Counted from the first letter of the stretch, positions 10,300 to 20,795 are shown. The stretch is DNA of 46,506 nucleotides from an uncultured beta proteobacterium (GCA_903839085.1 CAIMBE010000154.1:1-46506); one strand, 5' to 3'. The notes: generated from the letters alone by a model not told the origin. Translations and numbers: made by a program.

Positions 10300-11390
10300 G
10301 ATTTGCGGGTATCGAAGGCGTCGCGCAAGGCGTCACCGATAAAGGTCAGCAGCGTCATCGTGATGGTCAGCAGGAGGAAGGTCGGAATGATGATCCACCA
10401 GGCGTCCAGCCAGTCCTTGCCCTGCTTGAGCAGTTCGCCCAGCGAGGGCACGGTTGACGGCACGCCCAGGCCAAGGAAGTCAAGCGAGGTGAGCGCAACA
10501 ATGGCGCCGCTCATGCGAAAGGGCAGGAAGGTGATCACCGGCGTCAAGGAATTGGGAAGCACATGGCGGCGGATGATCTGCGCGTTGGACAGGCCCAGTG
10601 CGCGCGCCGCCTTGACGAACTCCAGATTGCGGTTGCGCAGGAACTCGGCGCGCACGTAATCGGACAAGCCGATCCAGCCGAACATCGACAGGAGGACCAG
10701 CAGCAGCAACAGCGAGGGCTCGAAGATCGAGGCGACGATGATCAGGAGGTAGAGTTCGGGCACGGCACCCCAGACCTCGATCAGCCGCTGCACCGTGAGG
10801 TCGATTCGACCGCCAAAATAGCCCTGCACTGCGCCCATCACAATGCCAATCAGGGTGCCGGCGAAGGTGAGCGCAATGGCGAACCAGATGCTGACCCGAA
10901 AGCCATAGAGCAGGCGAGCCAGCATATCCCGCCCGAACCTGTCAGTGCCGAGCCAATTGGCAGCCGATGGCGATGCGGGCGGGGGGCGTTTTGTGAAATA
11001 GTCGCTGGAGGTGGCGGAATGGGGATTGAGGGTCTCAAACTTCCAGTTCCCCGCTTTATCGAAAAGCCCGACAACAAAAGGATCCTTCCAGTCGACGGGG
11101 GTGGCGAAGTCACCGCCAAGTTCGAGGTCGGTCGGGTTGCGGATAGCCGGAAAGTAGGTCTTGCCGCTGATCTGGGCAATGAAGGGACGGTCGTTGCTGA
11201 TCAGTTCACCGAAAGTTGCCACCACAAGGAGCACCGAGAACAACCAGAGCGACAGATAGCCGAGCCGGTGCCGCTTGAAGCGCTGCCAGGCGCGCTGGGT
11301 CGGTGACCTTGCGGCGTCCATGGGCAATGGTTGTGCGGCCGCCATGCTTGGGTGGTCCGCAGCCAGGTCGCCGTGTTGCTGCGCGTTCAT
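10296..11390 (-). CDS. yejE: Peptide ABC transporter permease (YejE type)
   Basis: This 364-residue inner-membrane permease has an N-terminal helix (YLSLWLFSVLLVVATFGEL), a periplasmic domain and the binding-protein-dependent transport fold. The EAA loop that contacts the ATPase reads about EFVKAARALGLSNAQIIRRH. LGTDRFGRDMLARLLYG is the DppC/OppC-family hallmark. The long periplasmic insert containing PFVVGLFDK is typical of YejE. It overlaps yejB and yejF by four bases each, so the subunits are translationally coupled. Confidence 0.92.
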   Translation of the reverse strand: MNAQQHGDLAADHPSMAAAQPLPMDAARSPTQRAWQRFKRHRLGYLSLWLFSVLLVVATFGELISNDRPFIAQISGKTYFPAIRNPTDLELGGDFATPVDWKDPFVVGLFDKAGNWKFETLNPHSATSSDYFTKRPPPASPSAANWLGTDRFGRDMLARLLYGFRVSIWFAIALTFAGTLIGIVMGAVQGYFGGRIDLTVQRLIEVWGAVPELYLLIIVASIFEPSLLLLLVLLSMFGWIGLSDYVRAEFLRNRNLEFVKAARALGLSNAQIIRRHVLPNSLTPVITFLPFRMSGAIVALTSLDFLGLGVPSTVPSLGELLKQGKDWLDAWWIIIPTFLLLTITMTLLTFIGDALRDAFDTRKS

Positions 11391-12424
11391 CGCGACACCG
11401 CCTCGAATTGCACGCGCGGGTCGACCACCACATACAGGAAATCTGAGACGAGCTTGACGAACAGGCCAATCAGGGTGAACACGTACAGCGAGCCGAGCAC
11501 GACCGCGTAGTCGCGCCGGATCACCGCCTCATAACCCAGCAGGCCCAGGCCATCGAGTGAGAACAGGGTCTCTATCAAAACCGAGCCGGCAAAAAAAGCG
11601 CCCACAAAGGCCGAGGGGAAACCGGTGACCAGCGGAATCAGCGCATTGCGAAAGATGTGCTTGTAGAGAACCTGGCGCTGGCTGAGCCCCTTGGCGCGCG
11701 CCACCAGCACATACTGTTTGCGGATCTCCTCGACAAAGGTGTTCTTGGTCAGCAGGGTCGTGACGGCAAAGCTGCCGATCATCAGGCTGAACAGTGGTAG
11801 CGTCAGGTGCCAGAAATAGTCGACGATGCGGCCTGGCCATGACAACTCGGCCCAGTTGTCGGAACTCAGTCCGCGCAGCGGAAACCAGTCCAGAAAACTG
11901 CCGCCGGCAAACAGCACGATCAGGAGCACGCCCAGAACGAATCCTGGAATCGCAAAACCGATCAGGACCAGCGTGGTGGTCAGGGTGTCGAACGCGCTGC
12001 CGTCGCGCACCGCCTTGGCCACGCCCAGCGGGATCGATATCAGGTACGAGACCAGGAAGGTCCACAGGCCCAGGCTGATCGAGACCGGCAACTTCTCCTT
12101 GATGAGGGACCAGACGTCCTTGTTCTGCATGAAGCTGCGACCCAGATCGAAGCGCGCAAAATTGCCCAGCATCTCCACATAGCGCACATGCGCGGGTTTG
12201 TCGAAGCCGTAGAGCTTCTTCAGCTCCTCGATCTGCTTCTTGTCGATGTCCCGACTGGCTTTATAGGCGCTGCCCTCGCCGCCCTTTTGCGAGGCGCGCG
12301 CTTCGGCCAGCACCTGCTCGACCGGACCGCCGGGCACGAACTGGATGACGATGAATGTCACGGTCAGGACGCCCAGAAGGGTCGGCACCATGAGCAACAG
12401 GCGTTTGAAAAAATACGTCAACAT
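11387..12424 (-). CDS. yejB: Peptide ABC transporter permease (YejB type)
   Basis: The 345-residue permease pairs with YejE. It starts with a membrane helix (KRLLLMVPTLLGVLTVTFIV) and the DppB-family FVPGGPVEQ loop. The charged insert around KASRDIDKKQIEELKKLYG is typical of the family. The EAA-like loop reads YVLVARAKGLSQRQVLYKH. The gene begins 15 bases after the yejA coding region and overlaps yejE by four bases. No strong ribosome-binding site is seen before its ATG. Confidence 0.92.
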   Translation of the reverse strand: MLTYFFKRLLLMVPTLLGVLTVTFIVIQFVPGGPVEQVLAEARASQKGGEGSAYKASRDIDKKQIEELKKLYGFDKPAHVRYVEMLGNFARFDLGRSFMQNKDVWSLIKEKLPVSISLGLWTFLVSYLISIPLGVAKAVRDGSAFDTLTTTLVLIGFAIPGFVLGVLLIVLFAGGSFLDWFPLRGLSSDNWAELSWPGRIVDYFWHLTLPLFSLMIGSFAVTTLLTKNTFVEEIRKQYVLVARAKGLSQRQVLYKHIFRNALIPLVTGFPSAFVGAFFAGSVLIETLFSLDGLGLLGYEAVIRRDYAVVLGSLYVFTLIGLFVKLVSDFLYVVVDPRVQFEAVSR

Positions 12425-12439
12425 AGTGTCAATGCGGGT

Positions 12440-14371
12440 TTAGCGTGCTTTCGCGTCCTTGATCCACCAGGTCCATAGCGGCCAGGGGGCCGAACTGGAC
12501 GAGGGATACGAGTCGGCGACAAAATACCTGGCTTGAACCGCCGGGATGCCGAAGCGGTTCCAGTACGAGACTTGCTCATCGCTGACGTAGACCTGCGGGA
12601 TTTGCCAAAAGTTCCACATCACCACGCGGTCCAGCGCCCGCGTTGCCGCGCGCAGTTCCTCCATCGTGGTGGCGGAACCGATGGCATCGATCAGACGATC
12701 CACGGCCTCGCTTTGCACGCCGCGAAAATTGCTGTTGCCGGGCTCGGTGGCCGATTTGCTGCCATAGCTGGACGCCAGATCCGCAGCGCTGGGCAGCGTG
12801 AAGTCTCCCTCCACGATGACGATCAGGTCGAAGTCATATTGCTCGAGCCGGCGTCGATAGAGGGCAAAATCAACGATGCGCTCCTTCATGCTGATGCCCA
12901 GTTTTTCGAGGTTGCGCTGGAAGTCGATCATGCGGCCTGGCGATCCAGGCTCGAGGTACTCGAATTCGAAAGCATCACCCTTGGCGTTGCGCAACTTGCC
13001 GTCGGGGGCGGCTTTCCATCCCGCCTGCGCCAGCAGGTCGCGCGCCTGGCGCAGGTGCTCGCGCAGCGCGTTCGGGCCCGACAGGTTGTCCGGCGGCACA
13101 AAGGGCGTCCCGAACACGCGCTTGGGCAACTGGGCGCGGAAGGGTTCGAGCAGTTTCATTTCATTAGCGGAAGGGGCTCCGCTGGCCGCGAACTCGGAAT
13201 TGTTGAAGACGCTGTAGCTGTGGTTGAAGGTCCGGTACTGGTTGTAGCGATCGAAGTCCCAGGCCAGCAGCAGGGCTTCGCGCACCCGGATGTCCTGAAA
13301 AATCGGGCGCCGCTGATTGAGGTGCATCGACTGCAGGCCCTGTCCGGTCGCAGTTTTGAAGGCCTGCTTGACGATGCGCCCGTCGCGCCACTTGGGTCCT
13401 TGATGTTTGCGGATCCAGGAACTGGCGCGGTACTCCTTGAAGATGTCGAATTCTCCGGCCTTGAAGGCCTCCCAGGCAACCGCATCGTCGTTGTACATTC
13501 GGTAGCGGACGCGATCAAAGTTGAAGTGCCCGCGGCGCGTCGGGATGTCGCGGCCCCAGTAGTCCGGGTTGCGCTTGAACTCGATGCGGCTGGGCAGATC
13601 GAAACGATCAATCAGATAGGGGCCGGACGTGACAGGCGGGTCGAGAACGACCTCATCAAATTTCTTGCCCGCGCCCCAGCGGCGCGAAAACACATTGAGC
13701 GTACCCGCGGAAAAAACGGCATCCACCGTGCGTGTCTTGAGCTCGATGCGCACCGTTCGCTGGTCAACCACGACCGCCTTGGCCAGGTCTGCGTAGGCAA
13801 GCTGTGTGGCTGGCGAGGCTTCCTTGCTCTTGACCCGATCGAGGGAGTAGACGACGTCCTCAGGTGTCACTGGTTCGCCATTATTGAAGCGCGCCTTGGG
13901 GTGCAGTCGAAACGACACCGCGGAGAGGTCGGGGGCGACGAAGATTTCTTCGGCCAGCACACCGTACATGGCTTGTGGTTCGTCCATCGACAACATCGCG
14001 AGAGGCTCGAACATGAACATCGCGACACCGGCGGGCGAACTGCCTTTGGTGGTAAACGGATTGAACTTGTCAAAGCTTGAGCGGCGGTCAGGATTGCGCA
14101 GATTGAGCGTGCCGCCCTTGGGCGCATCAGGATTGACGTACTCGAAATGCTGGAAATTGCGCGGGTACTTTGGCGGCGCATAGGCTGAAATGGCATGTTC
14201 CCAGCGCCCGGTCTGGATCGGCGCCACGCTTGGCGATGCGGCTGGCGCGCCGGACACAGGCGTTGGGACAGCGACACCGGCAGCATGAGAACTGCACAGG
14301 AGCAGCCCCAGCGCGGTTGACAAAATAAGGCGAAACATGCCGTTCTTGTTGCCGGCACTGGTTTTAAGCAT
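12440..14371 (-). CDS. yejA: Periplasmic peptide-binding protein (YejA type)
   Basis: The 643-residue solute-binding protein (family 5) delivers peptides to the YejBEF transporter. A signal peptide runs from the second methionine (MFRLILSTALGLLLCSSHA), so translation could start at residue 12; I kept the first ATG because neither has a clear ribosome-binding site. The mature part shows YPRNFQHFEYVNPDAPKGG, YVNPDAPKGG being characteristic of this branch, and a family 5 core. It heads the yejABEF group, 37 bases downstream of an alpha/beta hydrolase gene. The exact peptide is not predictable. Confidence 0.92.
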   Translation of the reverse strand: MLKTSAGNKNGMFRLILSTALGLLLCSSHAAGVAVPTPVSGAPAASPSVAPIQTGRWEHAISAYAPPKYPRNFQHFEYVNPDAPKGGTLNLRNPDRRSSFDKFNPFTTKGSSPAGVAMFMFEPLAMLSMDEPQAMYGVLAEEIFVAPDLSAVSFRLHPKARFNNGEPVTPEDVVYSLDRVKSKEASPATQLAYADLAKAVVVDQRTVRIELKTRTVDAVFSAGTLNVFSRRWGAGKKFDEVVLDPPVTSGPYLIDRFDLPSRIEFKRNPDYWGRDIPTRRGHFNFDRVRYRMYNDDAVAWEAFKAGEFDIFKEYRASSWIRKHQGPKWRDGRIVKQAFKTATGQGLQSMHLNQRRPIFQDIRVREALLLAWDFDRYNQYRTFNHSYSVFNNSEFAASGAPSANEMKLLEPFRAQLPKRVFGTPFVPPDNLSGPNALREHLRQARDLLAQAGWKAAPDGKLRNAKGDAFEFEYLEPGSPGRMIDFQRNLEKLGISMKERIVDFALYRRRLEQYDFDLIVIVEGDFTLPSAADLASSYGSKSATEPGNSNFRGVQSEAVDRLIDAIGSATTMEELRAATRALDRVVMWNFWQIPQVYVSDEQVSYWNRFGIPAVQARYFVADSYPSSSSAPWPLWTWWIKDAKAR

Positions 14372-14408
14372 GGCGCCTATGGTAATCGATGGCCAGGCCG
14401 CGCCGGCC

Positions 14409-15200
14409 TCAACGGCTCGGATCCGGGAAGATCATGCCGTGCAGGCCGCGCTTGCGCTCAAACGGCTTCCACTGTCCTTCGGGCTGTGACAGCCGGTCTG
14501 CCACCGCCCACCAGGTGCTAGGGTTCAGCCCCAGGCCGATGTGGCTCGCAATGACTTCCAGGTTTTCCGTCAGCGGGTTGCTTCGGCTGGGCTCCTGGAT
14601 GCTGGCCGGCCACGCCACCACGCCGTCGCTACGGGAGAAGATCGAGGTCGTCGGCACCGGGGGCGCGGCCGGCAGATCGAACTGCGCGACCTCGGCGTGG
14701 ATATCGCGCCCGCTCGTGAGTTCATACAGGCGCCAGGCGTTGGTGCTGTGATGCGAGCCCGCAAAGGGCGTGCCCATGGTGATCACGCTGCGCACACAGT
14801 TCGGCAATTCCTTGGCCAACTCCCGGGCGTAGACGCCGCCCAGGCTCCAGCCGATCAGGCTGACCTTGCGTCGCGTGACCCTGAACGTGTCGAGGACTTG
14901 CTGCTTGGCGGCCTGCAGCACACCGGCGCGCGGGCCGAAGTTGAACCCCTGGTTCCAGCCCGACACGTCATGGCCGAGACTTTCCAGAAAGCCGCGTATG
15001 GGCAGTGTCGAGCCGTCGCTGGCCGAGAGGCCGGGAAAGATGATCACCGAATGGCCGTCGCCGACTGCCGCGCGGCGCAGGAAGGGCCATGCGGGTAGGA
15101 CCGAACCGAGTTCCCAGAGCGCTCGAAACTCCATCGCAATCAGCCAGGGGCTTGGCGCCGGGTGATGACTGTGCGTGTCGGGTCCTGTTGTAGTCGCCAT
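14409..15200 (-). CDS. Alpha/beta hydrolase, lipase/PGAP1-like
   Basis: The 263-residue protein has a nucleophile elbow GWSLGG near residue 118, preceded by VSLI and followed by YARELAKELP, as in lipase or PGAP1-like hydrolases. A likely oxyanion strand is SVIIFPGLSASDGST. No signal peptide is evident, so it is probably cytoplasmic. It lies between the acyltransferase and yejA on the same strand. The substrate cannot be read from sequence. The remaining triad residues are plausibly the Asp in SRSDGVVAW and the His in IASHIGLG. Confidence 0.8.
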   Translation of the reverse strand: MATTTGPDTHSHHPAPSPWLIAMEFRALWELGSVLPAWPFLRRAAVGDGHSVIIFPGLSASDGSTLPIRGFLESLGHDVSGWNQGFNFGPRAGVLQAAKQQVLDTFRVTRRKVSLIGWSLGGVYARELAKELPNCVRSVITMGTPFAGSHHSTNAWRLYELTSGRDIHAEVAQFDLPAAPPVPTTSIFSRSDGVVAWPASIQEPSRSNPLTENLEVIASHIGLGLNPSTWWAVADRLSQPEGQWKPFERKRGLHGMIFPDPSR

Positions 15201-15282
15201 GCTTTACACGATCTCAGGCGCTCGCCTGCTTGAGTTGCTCCAGGCTTCAGTTTAACGTGGGCCTTTCCAACCCGGACGGACT

Positions 15283-16455
15283 CTACATCGGCGTCGTCCT
15301 GAACGGACTGCGCTGACCGAGCTCGTCGAGGTACTGGCCGATGCCCTGGCCCTCGCGCTCCAGGAATCGATCGACGGCTGCCGCAAACGCCGGCTCGGCC
15401 AGCCAGTGGGCGCTGCTGGTCTTGACTGGCAGCAGGGCGCGCGCCATCTTGTGTTCGCCCTGGGCGCCGCCCTCGAAGCGCTGGTAGCCGTGCGCGATGC
15501 ACCATTGCAGCGGCTGGTAGTAGCAGGCCTCGAAGTGCAGGCAGTCGACGCGCTCCAGGGCGCCCCAGTAGCGTCCATAGGCAATGCAGCCGTTGTGGAC
15601 GGCGATCAGGCTGACGGCGATCGGCCGGCCTTCGCGCTCGGCAACAAACAGCAGCCAGTTCTCCGGCATGGTGCGCGCCATCGCATGAAAGAAATCTCGG
15701 CTCAGATACGGTGCGTTGCCATGCTCCAGGTAGGTGCGTTGGTAGCAGCGGTAAAAAAAATTCCAGTCCAGCTCCGTGATCTCGCTGCCGAATGAAGATC
15801 GGAAGGTGACGCCGGCCTGGGCCACCTTGCGCCGCTCCTGCCGGATCTTCTTGCGCTTGTCCTGCGACAGCGAGGCCAGAAAGTCATCGAAGTCGGCATA
15901 GGCCGGCTGGGCGTTGCTCCAGTGGAATTGCACGGTGTGGCGCAGCATCAGACCGGCTGCCTGGCAGGCCGCCCGGTCGTCCGCGCTGCCAAAGAGCAGG
16001 TGCAGGGACGAGAGTTGCCCGGCTTTGCACCACTGGATCAGGGCCTTGACCAGAAGCTCCCGCTCGGCGGCGCCGCGCGCCAGCAGGCGCGCTCCGGGCA
16101 CGGGCGTGAACGGCACCGCCACCAGTGCCTTCGGATAGTAGGGCAGGCCGTGCTGCGCATAGGCGCTGGCCCAGGCGTGGTCGAACACATACTCGCCATA
16201 GGAGTGGGACTTCAGATAGAGGGCGCAGGCCGCCACCATCGCATGGTCTTTTTCGAGGATCATGAAACGCGCGGTCCAGCCGGTCTGCGGCGTCGCGCTG
16301 GCGCTGTGGTGCAGCGCCGCCAGGTACTCGAATCGCATGAAGGGGGTCGGCTCGGCCTGCAAGGCCAGCAACTCATTCCAGGCGGCAGCGTCGACGTCGC
16401 CCGGCGAATGCACGACCCGGATGACATAATCGTTCGTCTCACGCTTCACTGGCAT
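15283..16455 (-). CDS. COG3146/DUF482 acyltransferase of the GNAT/FemAB type
   Basis: The 390-residue protein matches the DUF482 family: an early WNELLALQAEPTPFMRFEYL, then KRKKIRQERRKVAQAGV, and a late domain with FEGGAQGEHKMARALLPVKT. These proteins have a duplicated acetyltransferase fold and unknown substrates. I chose the ATG at 16455 because GAAAG lies seven bases upstream. ATGs at 16461 and 16482 are in frame; the 16482 codon would physically overlap the nadE start on the other strand. It is divergent from nadE with only 25 bases between chosen starts. Confidence 0.8.
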   Translation of the reverse strand: MPVKRETNDYVIRVVHSPGDVDAAAWNELLALQAEPTPFMRFEYLAALHHSASATPQTGWTARFMILEKDHAMVAACALYLKSHSYGEYVFDHAWASAYAQHGLPYYPKALVAVPFTPVPGARLLARGAAERELLVKALIQWCKAGQLSSLHLLFGSADDRAACQAAGLMLRHTVQFHWSNAQPAYADFDDFLASLSQDKRKKIRQERRKVAQAGVTFRSSFGSEITELDWNFFYRCYQRTYLEHGNAPYLSRDFFHAMARTMPENWLLFVAEREGRPIAVSLIAVHNGCIAYGRYWGALERVDCLHFEACYYQPLQWCIAHGYQRFEGGAQGEHKMARALLPVKTSSAHWLAEPAFAAAVDRFLEREGQGIGQYLDELGQRSPFRTTPM

Positions 16456-16480
16456 ACCCATTCTTTCATTTCGACGGTAC

Positions 16481-18157
16481 ATGACACTCAAAATCTGCGT
16501 TGCCCAGCTTAACTTCGTGGTGGGCGATTTGCCCGGCAATTCGCAAAAGATCATCGATGTCGCGCGCTCAGCTTACGCCGACGGCGTGCGGCTGCTGCTG
16601 ACGCCGGAACTCTCCATCTGCGGCTACGCGGCGGAAGACCTGTTTCTGCGGCCGGCCTTTATCGCGGCCTGTGATGATGCCGTGAAAATGGTGGCCCGGG
16701 AGTTGGCGGGGTTAAGTGATATGACCGTCGTCGTCGGACATCCGAGCGGGGGTGACAGCCGGACCCGTTCCGTGGCGATACAAAATCGCCACAATGCGGC
16801 CAGCGTTCTGCGCGGGGGCGTCGTGCTCGCGACCTATGCCAAGCGGGAACTGCCGAATTACCAGGTCTTTGACGAACGGCGCTATTTCACGCCGGGCAAG
16901 GAGGTCTGCGTGTTCGAGGCCGGTGCGGCGGATCACAAAGTCAGGGTGGGCCTGCTGATTTGCGAGGACGCCTGGTTCGAGCAACCGGCGCGCCAGACCC
17001 GCGACGCCGGGGCCGAGGTGCTGGCGGTGATCAATGCCTCGCCGTTTCACATCGGCAAGGGCAACGAGCGCGAACAGATGATGCGCGAGCGGGTGGCGGC
17101 CTGTGGTTTGCCGCTGGTCTACGGGCATTTGGTTGGTGGCCAGGATGAGGTGGTGTTCGAGGGGCATTCGTTCGCACTCAATGCCGATGGGGCGGTGGCG
17201 AGCCGGGCGCCCAGTTTTGTCGAGGACCGCTTTGTCGTCCAGGCCACGCGGGTGCAGGCATGCGTGCATTTGACCGGGCCGGTTGCGCCGGAGCGCTCGA
17301 CCGAGGCCGACCTGTGGGATGCGTTGGTGCTGGGAGTGCGCGACTACATCGGCAAGAACGGATTTCCGGGCGTGATTCTGGGTCTCTCGGGCGGCATTGA
17401 CTCGGCGCTGGTGCTTGCGGTGGCGGTCGATGCACTGGGACGGGAGCGGGTGCGCAGCGTCATGATGCCCTCGCCCTACACCGCCGACATCAGCTGGATC
17501 GATGCGCGCGAGATGGCGCAACGGCTGGGCGTGCGCTACGACGAAATTTCCATCGTGCCCGAATTCGAGGCCTTCAAGGCTTCGCTGGCCGGCGAATTCA
17601 GGGGCCTGCCCGAGGACGCCACCGAGGAGAACATCCAGGCCCGCATCCGCGGCACGCTGCTGATGGCGCTGTCCAACAAGTTCGGCACGATTGTGCTGAC
17701 CACCGGCAACAAATCCGAGATGGCAACCGGTTACTGCACGCTCTATGGCGATATGGCCGGCGGCTTTGCGGTGATCAAGGATCTCGCCAAGACCACCGTC
17801 TTTCGGTTGGCGCGCTGGCGCAACGCGAACGATCCCTACGGCAGCGGCAGCGCGCCGATTCCGCTGCGCATCATCACGCGGCCGCCGAGCGCCGAACTGC
17901 GCCCGAACCAGACCGATCAGGACAGCTTGCCCGCCTACGAGGTGCTCGATGCCATCCTGGAGCGCTATATGGAGAACGACCAGAGCATCGAGGACATTGT
18001 GGCCGCAGGTTTTGCCCGCGCCGATGTCGAGAGGGTGACGCGCCTGATCAAGATCAACGAATACAAGCGCCGCCAGTCACCCGTGGGGATTCGCGTCACC
18101 CATCGCAGCTTTGGCAAGGATTGGCGGTATCCTATAACCAGCCGATTTTGGGCATAA
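16481..18157 (+). CDS. nadE: Glutamine-dependent NAD+ synthetase
   Basis: The 558-residue enzyme amidates nicotinic acid adenine dinucleotide to NAD+ using glutamine nitrogen. The N-terminal nitrilase-type glutaminase domain has the Glu in LTPELSICGY, a Lys in YAKRELPNYQVFDE and the catalytic Cys in LLICEDAWF. The C-terminal synthetase domain has the ATP loop LSGGIDSAL near residue 303, then MPSPYTADIS and TTGNKSEMATGY. The two-domain form means it does not depend on free ammonia. It is followed by glnB 21 bases later. Confidence 0.96.
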   Translation: MTLKICVAQLNFVVGDLPGNSQKIIDVARSAYADGVRLLLTPELSICGYAAEDLFLRPAFIAACDDAVKMVARELAGLSDMTVVVGHPSGGDSRTRSVAIQNRHNAASVLRGGVVLATYAKRELPNYQVFDERRYFTPGKEVCVFEAGAADHKVRVGLLICEDAWFEQPARQTRDAGAEVLAVINASPFHIGKGNEREQMMRERVAACGLPLVYGHLVGGQDEVVFEGHSFALNADGAVASRAPSFVEDRFVVQATRVQACVHLTGPVAPERSTEADLWDALVLGVRDYIGKNGFPGVILGLSGGIDSALVLAVAVDALGRERVRSVMMPSPYTADISWIDAREMAQRLGVRYDEISIVPEFEAFKASLAGEFRGLPEDATEENIQARIRGTLLMALSNKFGTIVLTTGNKSEMATGYCTLYGDMAGGFAVIKDLAKTTVFRLARWRNANDPYGSGSAPIPLRIITRPPSAELRPNQTDQDSLPAYEVLDAILERYMENDQSIEDIVAAGFARADVERVTRLIKINEYKRRQSPVGIRVTHRSFGKDWRYPITSRFWA

Positions 18158-18166
18158 ACCAACTGA

Positions 18167-19098
<932 letters not shown>

Positions 19099-19103
19099 GA
19101 GTT

Positions 19104-19598
19104 CTATTCCTTGTTGACCGGCGTTGATACCAGGCGCGTGCCGGCGAGCGCATCGTGCCAGAACTGTCGCTGCGGGTGGAACTGGCTCAACATCGCCCAC
19201 ACCGCCACCCAACCGACGAAGACGGCTGCCGACTCAGGGCCCGACAACTGAAACGGAGCCATCGCGGCCAGCGCCGGCAGGAACCAGAGCCAGCATAGCA
19301 GGTAGCGCAGCAAGGCGCGCCACTGCGTGAGCGGCTGGCCTGCGCGATCGACGACGCCGATGTGCCAGGTTTTCATGGCCAGGGTTTGTCCCCTGGACCA
19401 GAGCCAGACGAAATAAATGCCAAAGATGACGAAAAGAAAAGCCTGCAATGCGTGGCGATTGTCCATCGCGTTGCGGGTCTGGCTCAGTGCGCCGAACAGG
19501 TAGCCGGCAATGAAGACCACGCCGAACATCAGCATGCCCTCGTACAGCCAGCAAGCCATGCGGCGCGCCAGACCGGGAGTTGCCAGCGCGGAGTTCAT
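19104..19598 (-). CDS. RDD-family membrane protein
   Basis: The 164-residue protein has the RDD opening LARRMACWLYEGMLMFGVVF, where the family Arg is kept, and four hydrophobic helices separated by the conserved SRGQTLAMKTWHIGVVD stretch. RDD proteins are small inner-membrane proteins, some linked to ion transport. I chose the ATG at 19598 because sequence upstream is only antisense to the DUF3106 gene. It is in line with DUF3106 upstream and LOG downstream. Its role is unknown. Confidence 0.85.
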   Translation of the reverse strand: MNSALATPGLARRMACWLYEGMLMFGVVFIAGYLFGALSQTRNAMDNRHALQAFLFVIFGIYFVWLWSRGQTLAMKTWHIGVVDRAGQPLTQWRALLRYLLCWLWFLPALAAMAPFQLSGPESAAVFVGWVAVWAMLSQFHPQRQFWHDALAGTRLVSTPVNKE

Positions 19599-19618
19599 CG
19601 GGGCAACGCCGGCGCCGT

Positions 19619-20353
19619 TCAATTCTTCTGGGTCGAAGCCGACGCGGATGCCGCTTGCGCGCTCGGCAGCAGGGTTTGGTGAGTCAGCGCATGGCTGGCG
19701 CTTGGCATCTTGGGCGTCGCCTTGGCGGAACTTGACCGTGTTACCGGCACCACGGCCAGTTTCTGCGGCGGAACCGGCTTGGCGGCGGCCGCGGCACCGA
19801 CCGGCTTGGGCACGCCAGACTTGGCAAGTTTTTGTTTTTCCTCGGGGCTGAGTTCCTGATAAGCCTTCCAGGTCTCGGCTTTCTGGCTGGGCGTGAGTTG
19901 CTTTGACTGAGCGAAATTCAAGCGCGCCTGGGCCCTCTGCTGCTGGCTCAGGGACACCCATTCCGACATCCGGCTGTGCAGCTTTTCCTGCTCCGCCGGC
20001 GCGAGCGTTGGATAGCTCGAGGCGATGGCAAGCCACTTGCTCTTTTGAGTCTCGCGCATGGAATTCCACCGGGCGGCGAGCGGTTTGAGCGACATCTGCT
20101 GCACCGGAGTCAGGTCTTGCCAGGCCGGTTTGGACGAGATCGTGGAAGCACCCGTCTTCTTTGTGGTAACGCTGCCAGCGGACGCCTTGGCGACCGCTGG
20201 CGCCGCCACGGGTGCTGTGGCCGCGACCTGCGCCAGCGCGCGGGGCGCCGCCGCACCCAAGGCCAGCAGAAGCGAAAGTGCGCCTGCACCGGCCAGCACG
20301 GCGGTCGTCAATGACCGCCTGGCCTGATTGCTGCAGCGCAGGAACGCAGTCAT
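19619..20353 (-). CDS. DUF3106 periplasmic protein
   Basis: The 244-residue protein has a signal peptide (TTAVLAGAGALSLLLALGAA, cleavage near ALAQ) followed by a low-complexity Ala/Val/Lys linker. A helical core at about 78-178 contains repeated LTPVQQ, LAPAEQ, LSQQQR, LTPSQK and LSPEEK motifs. Such LTxxQ-type repeats are also found in periplasmic Spy/CpxP/CnrX proteins, which is an analogy and not proven homology. The C-terminus is Pro/Ala/Lys-rich. It lies between DUF3619 and RDD genes and is probably co-transcribed with the sigma factor. Confidence 0.85.
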   Translation of the reverse strand: MTAFLRCSNQARRSLTTAVLAGAGALSLLLALGAAAPRALAQVAATAPVAAPAVAKASAGSVTTKKTGASTISSKPAWQDLTPVQQMSLKPLAARWNSMRETQKSKWLAIASSYPTLAPAEQEKLHSRMSEWVSLSQQQRAQARLNFAQSKQLTPSQKAETWKAYQELSPEEKQKLAKSGVPKPVGAAAAAKPVPPQKLAVVPVTRSSSAKATPKMPSASHALTHQTLLPSAQAASASASTQKN

Positions 20354-20363
20354 GGCCAGACTG

Positions 20364-20795
20364 TCAATCTTGTGCCGACCTGATCTTGAGGAATTGTGTG
20401 AAGCCGGGGTCGGTATAAGCGGCCGGGGGCAGGTCGTCGGTCAGCAAAGCAGCGTCAATTTCGGCGATTTCACTGGCGCGCCTGTCGTTTTGGATGACGC
20501 TGATGGCGATCAGGCCCAGAATCAGGAGCAGCAGGGGAATCACGGTCGCGACACGATCCCACCAGTTGAGGTCCTCGGTCCCGAAGGTGAGCGTGCCCGC
20601 GCCGCCGCTTTGCGACACGCTGCTGGCGGTCCTTGCGCCGACCTTGCGTTTGCCCAGCGCCTGCATCCGGGCCGCGCGCAAGCGCTCCGAAATCTCGTAG
20701 GGGAGGTCGTCGGCAGCGTCAGAAAGGCGCGCCGTCACACGCAAACCGAAACGGTCCTGCGCCAACTGGTTTTGATAAAGATGTGAATTGGTCAT
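20364..20795 (-). CDS. DUF3619 single-span membrane protein (candidate anti-sigma factor)
   Basis: The 143-residue protein has a roughly 80-residue soluble N-terminal part (SDAADDLPYEISERLRAARM), one membrane helix at about 83-101 (VATVIPLLLLILGLIAISV) and a short acidic periplasmic tail. I chose ATG 20795, which overlaps the sigma factor stop by four bases; the longer frame to 20879 is antisense noise. Position and topology fit a transmembrane anti-sigma factor, but this is inference because no anti-sigma motif (for example HxxxCxxC) is visible. Confidence 0.85.
   Translation of the reverse strand: MTNSHLYQNQLAQDRFGLRVTARLSDAADDLPYEISERLRAARMQALGKRKVGARTASSVSQSGGAGTLTFGTEDLNWWDRVATVIPLLLLILGLIAISVIQNDRRASEIAEIDAALLTDDLPPAAYTDPGFTQFLKIRSAQD

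Noticed and set aside
12533-14080. A plus-strand open frame of 515 codons antisense to yejA
   Set aside because: No protein-like features and it lies inside a well-supported binding-protein gene.
15215-15228. CAGGCG-CT-CGCCTG hairpin between the acyltransferase and hydrolase genes
   Set aside because: A perfect stem but only a two-base loop and no T-run on either side, so not called a terminator.
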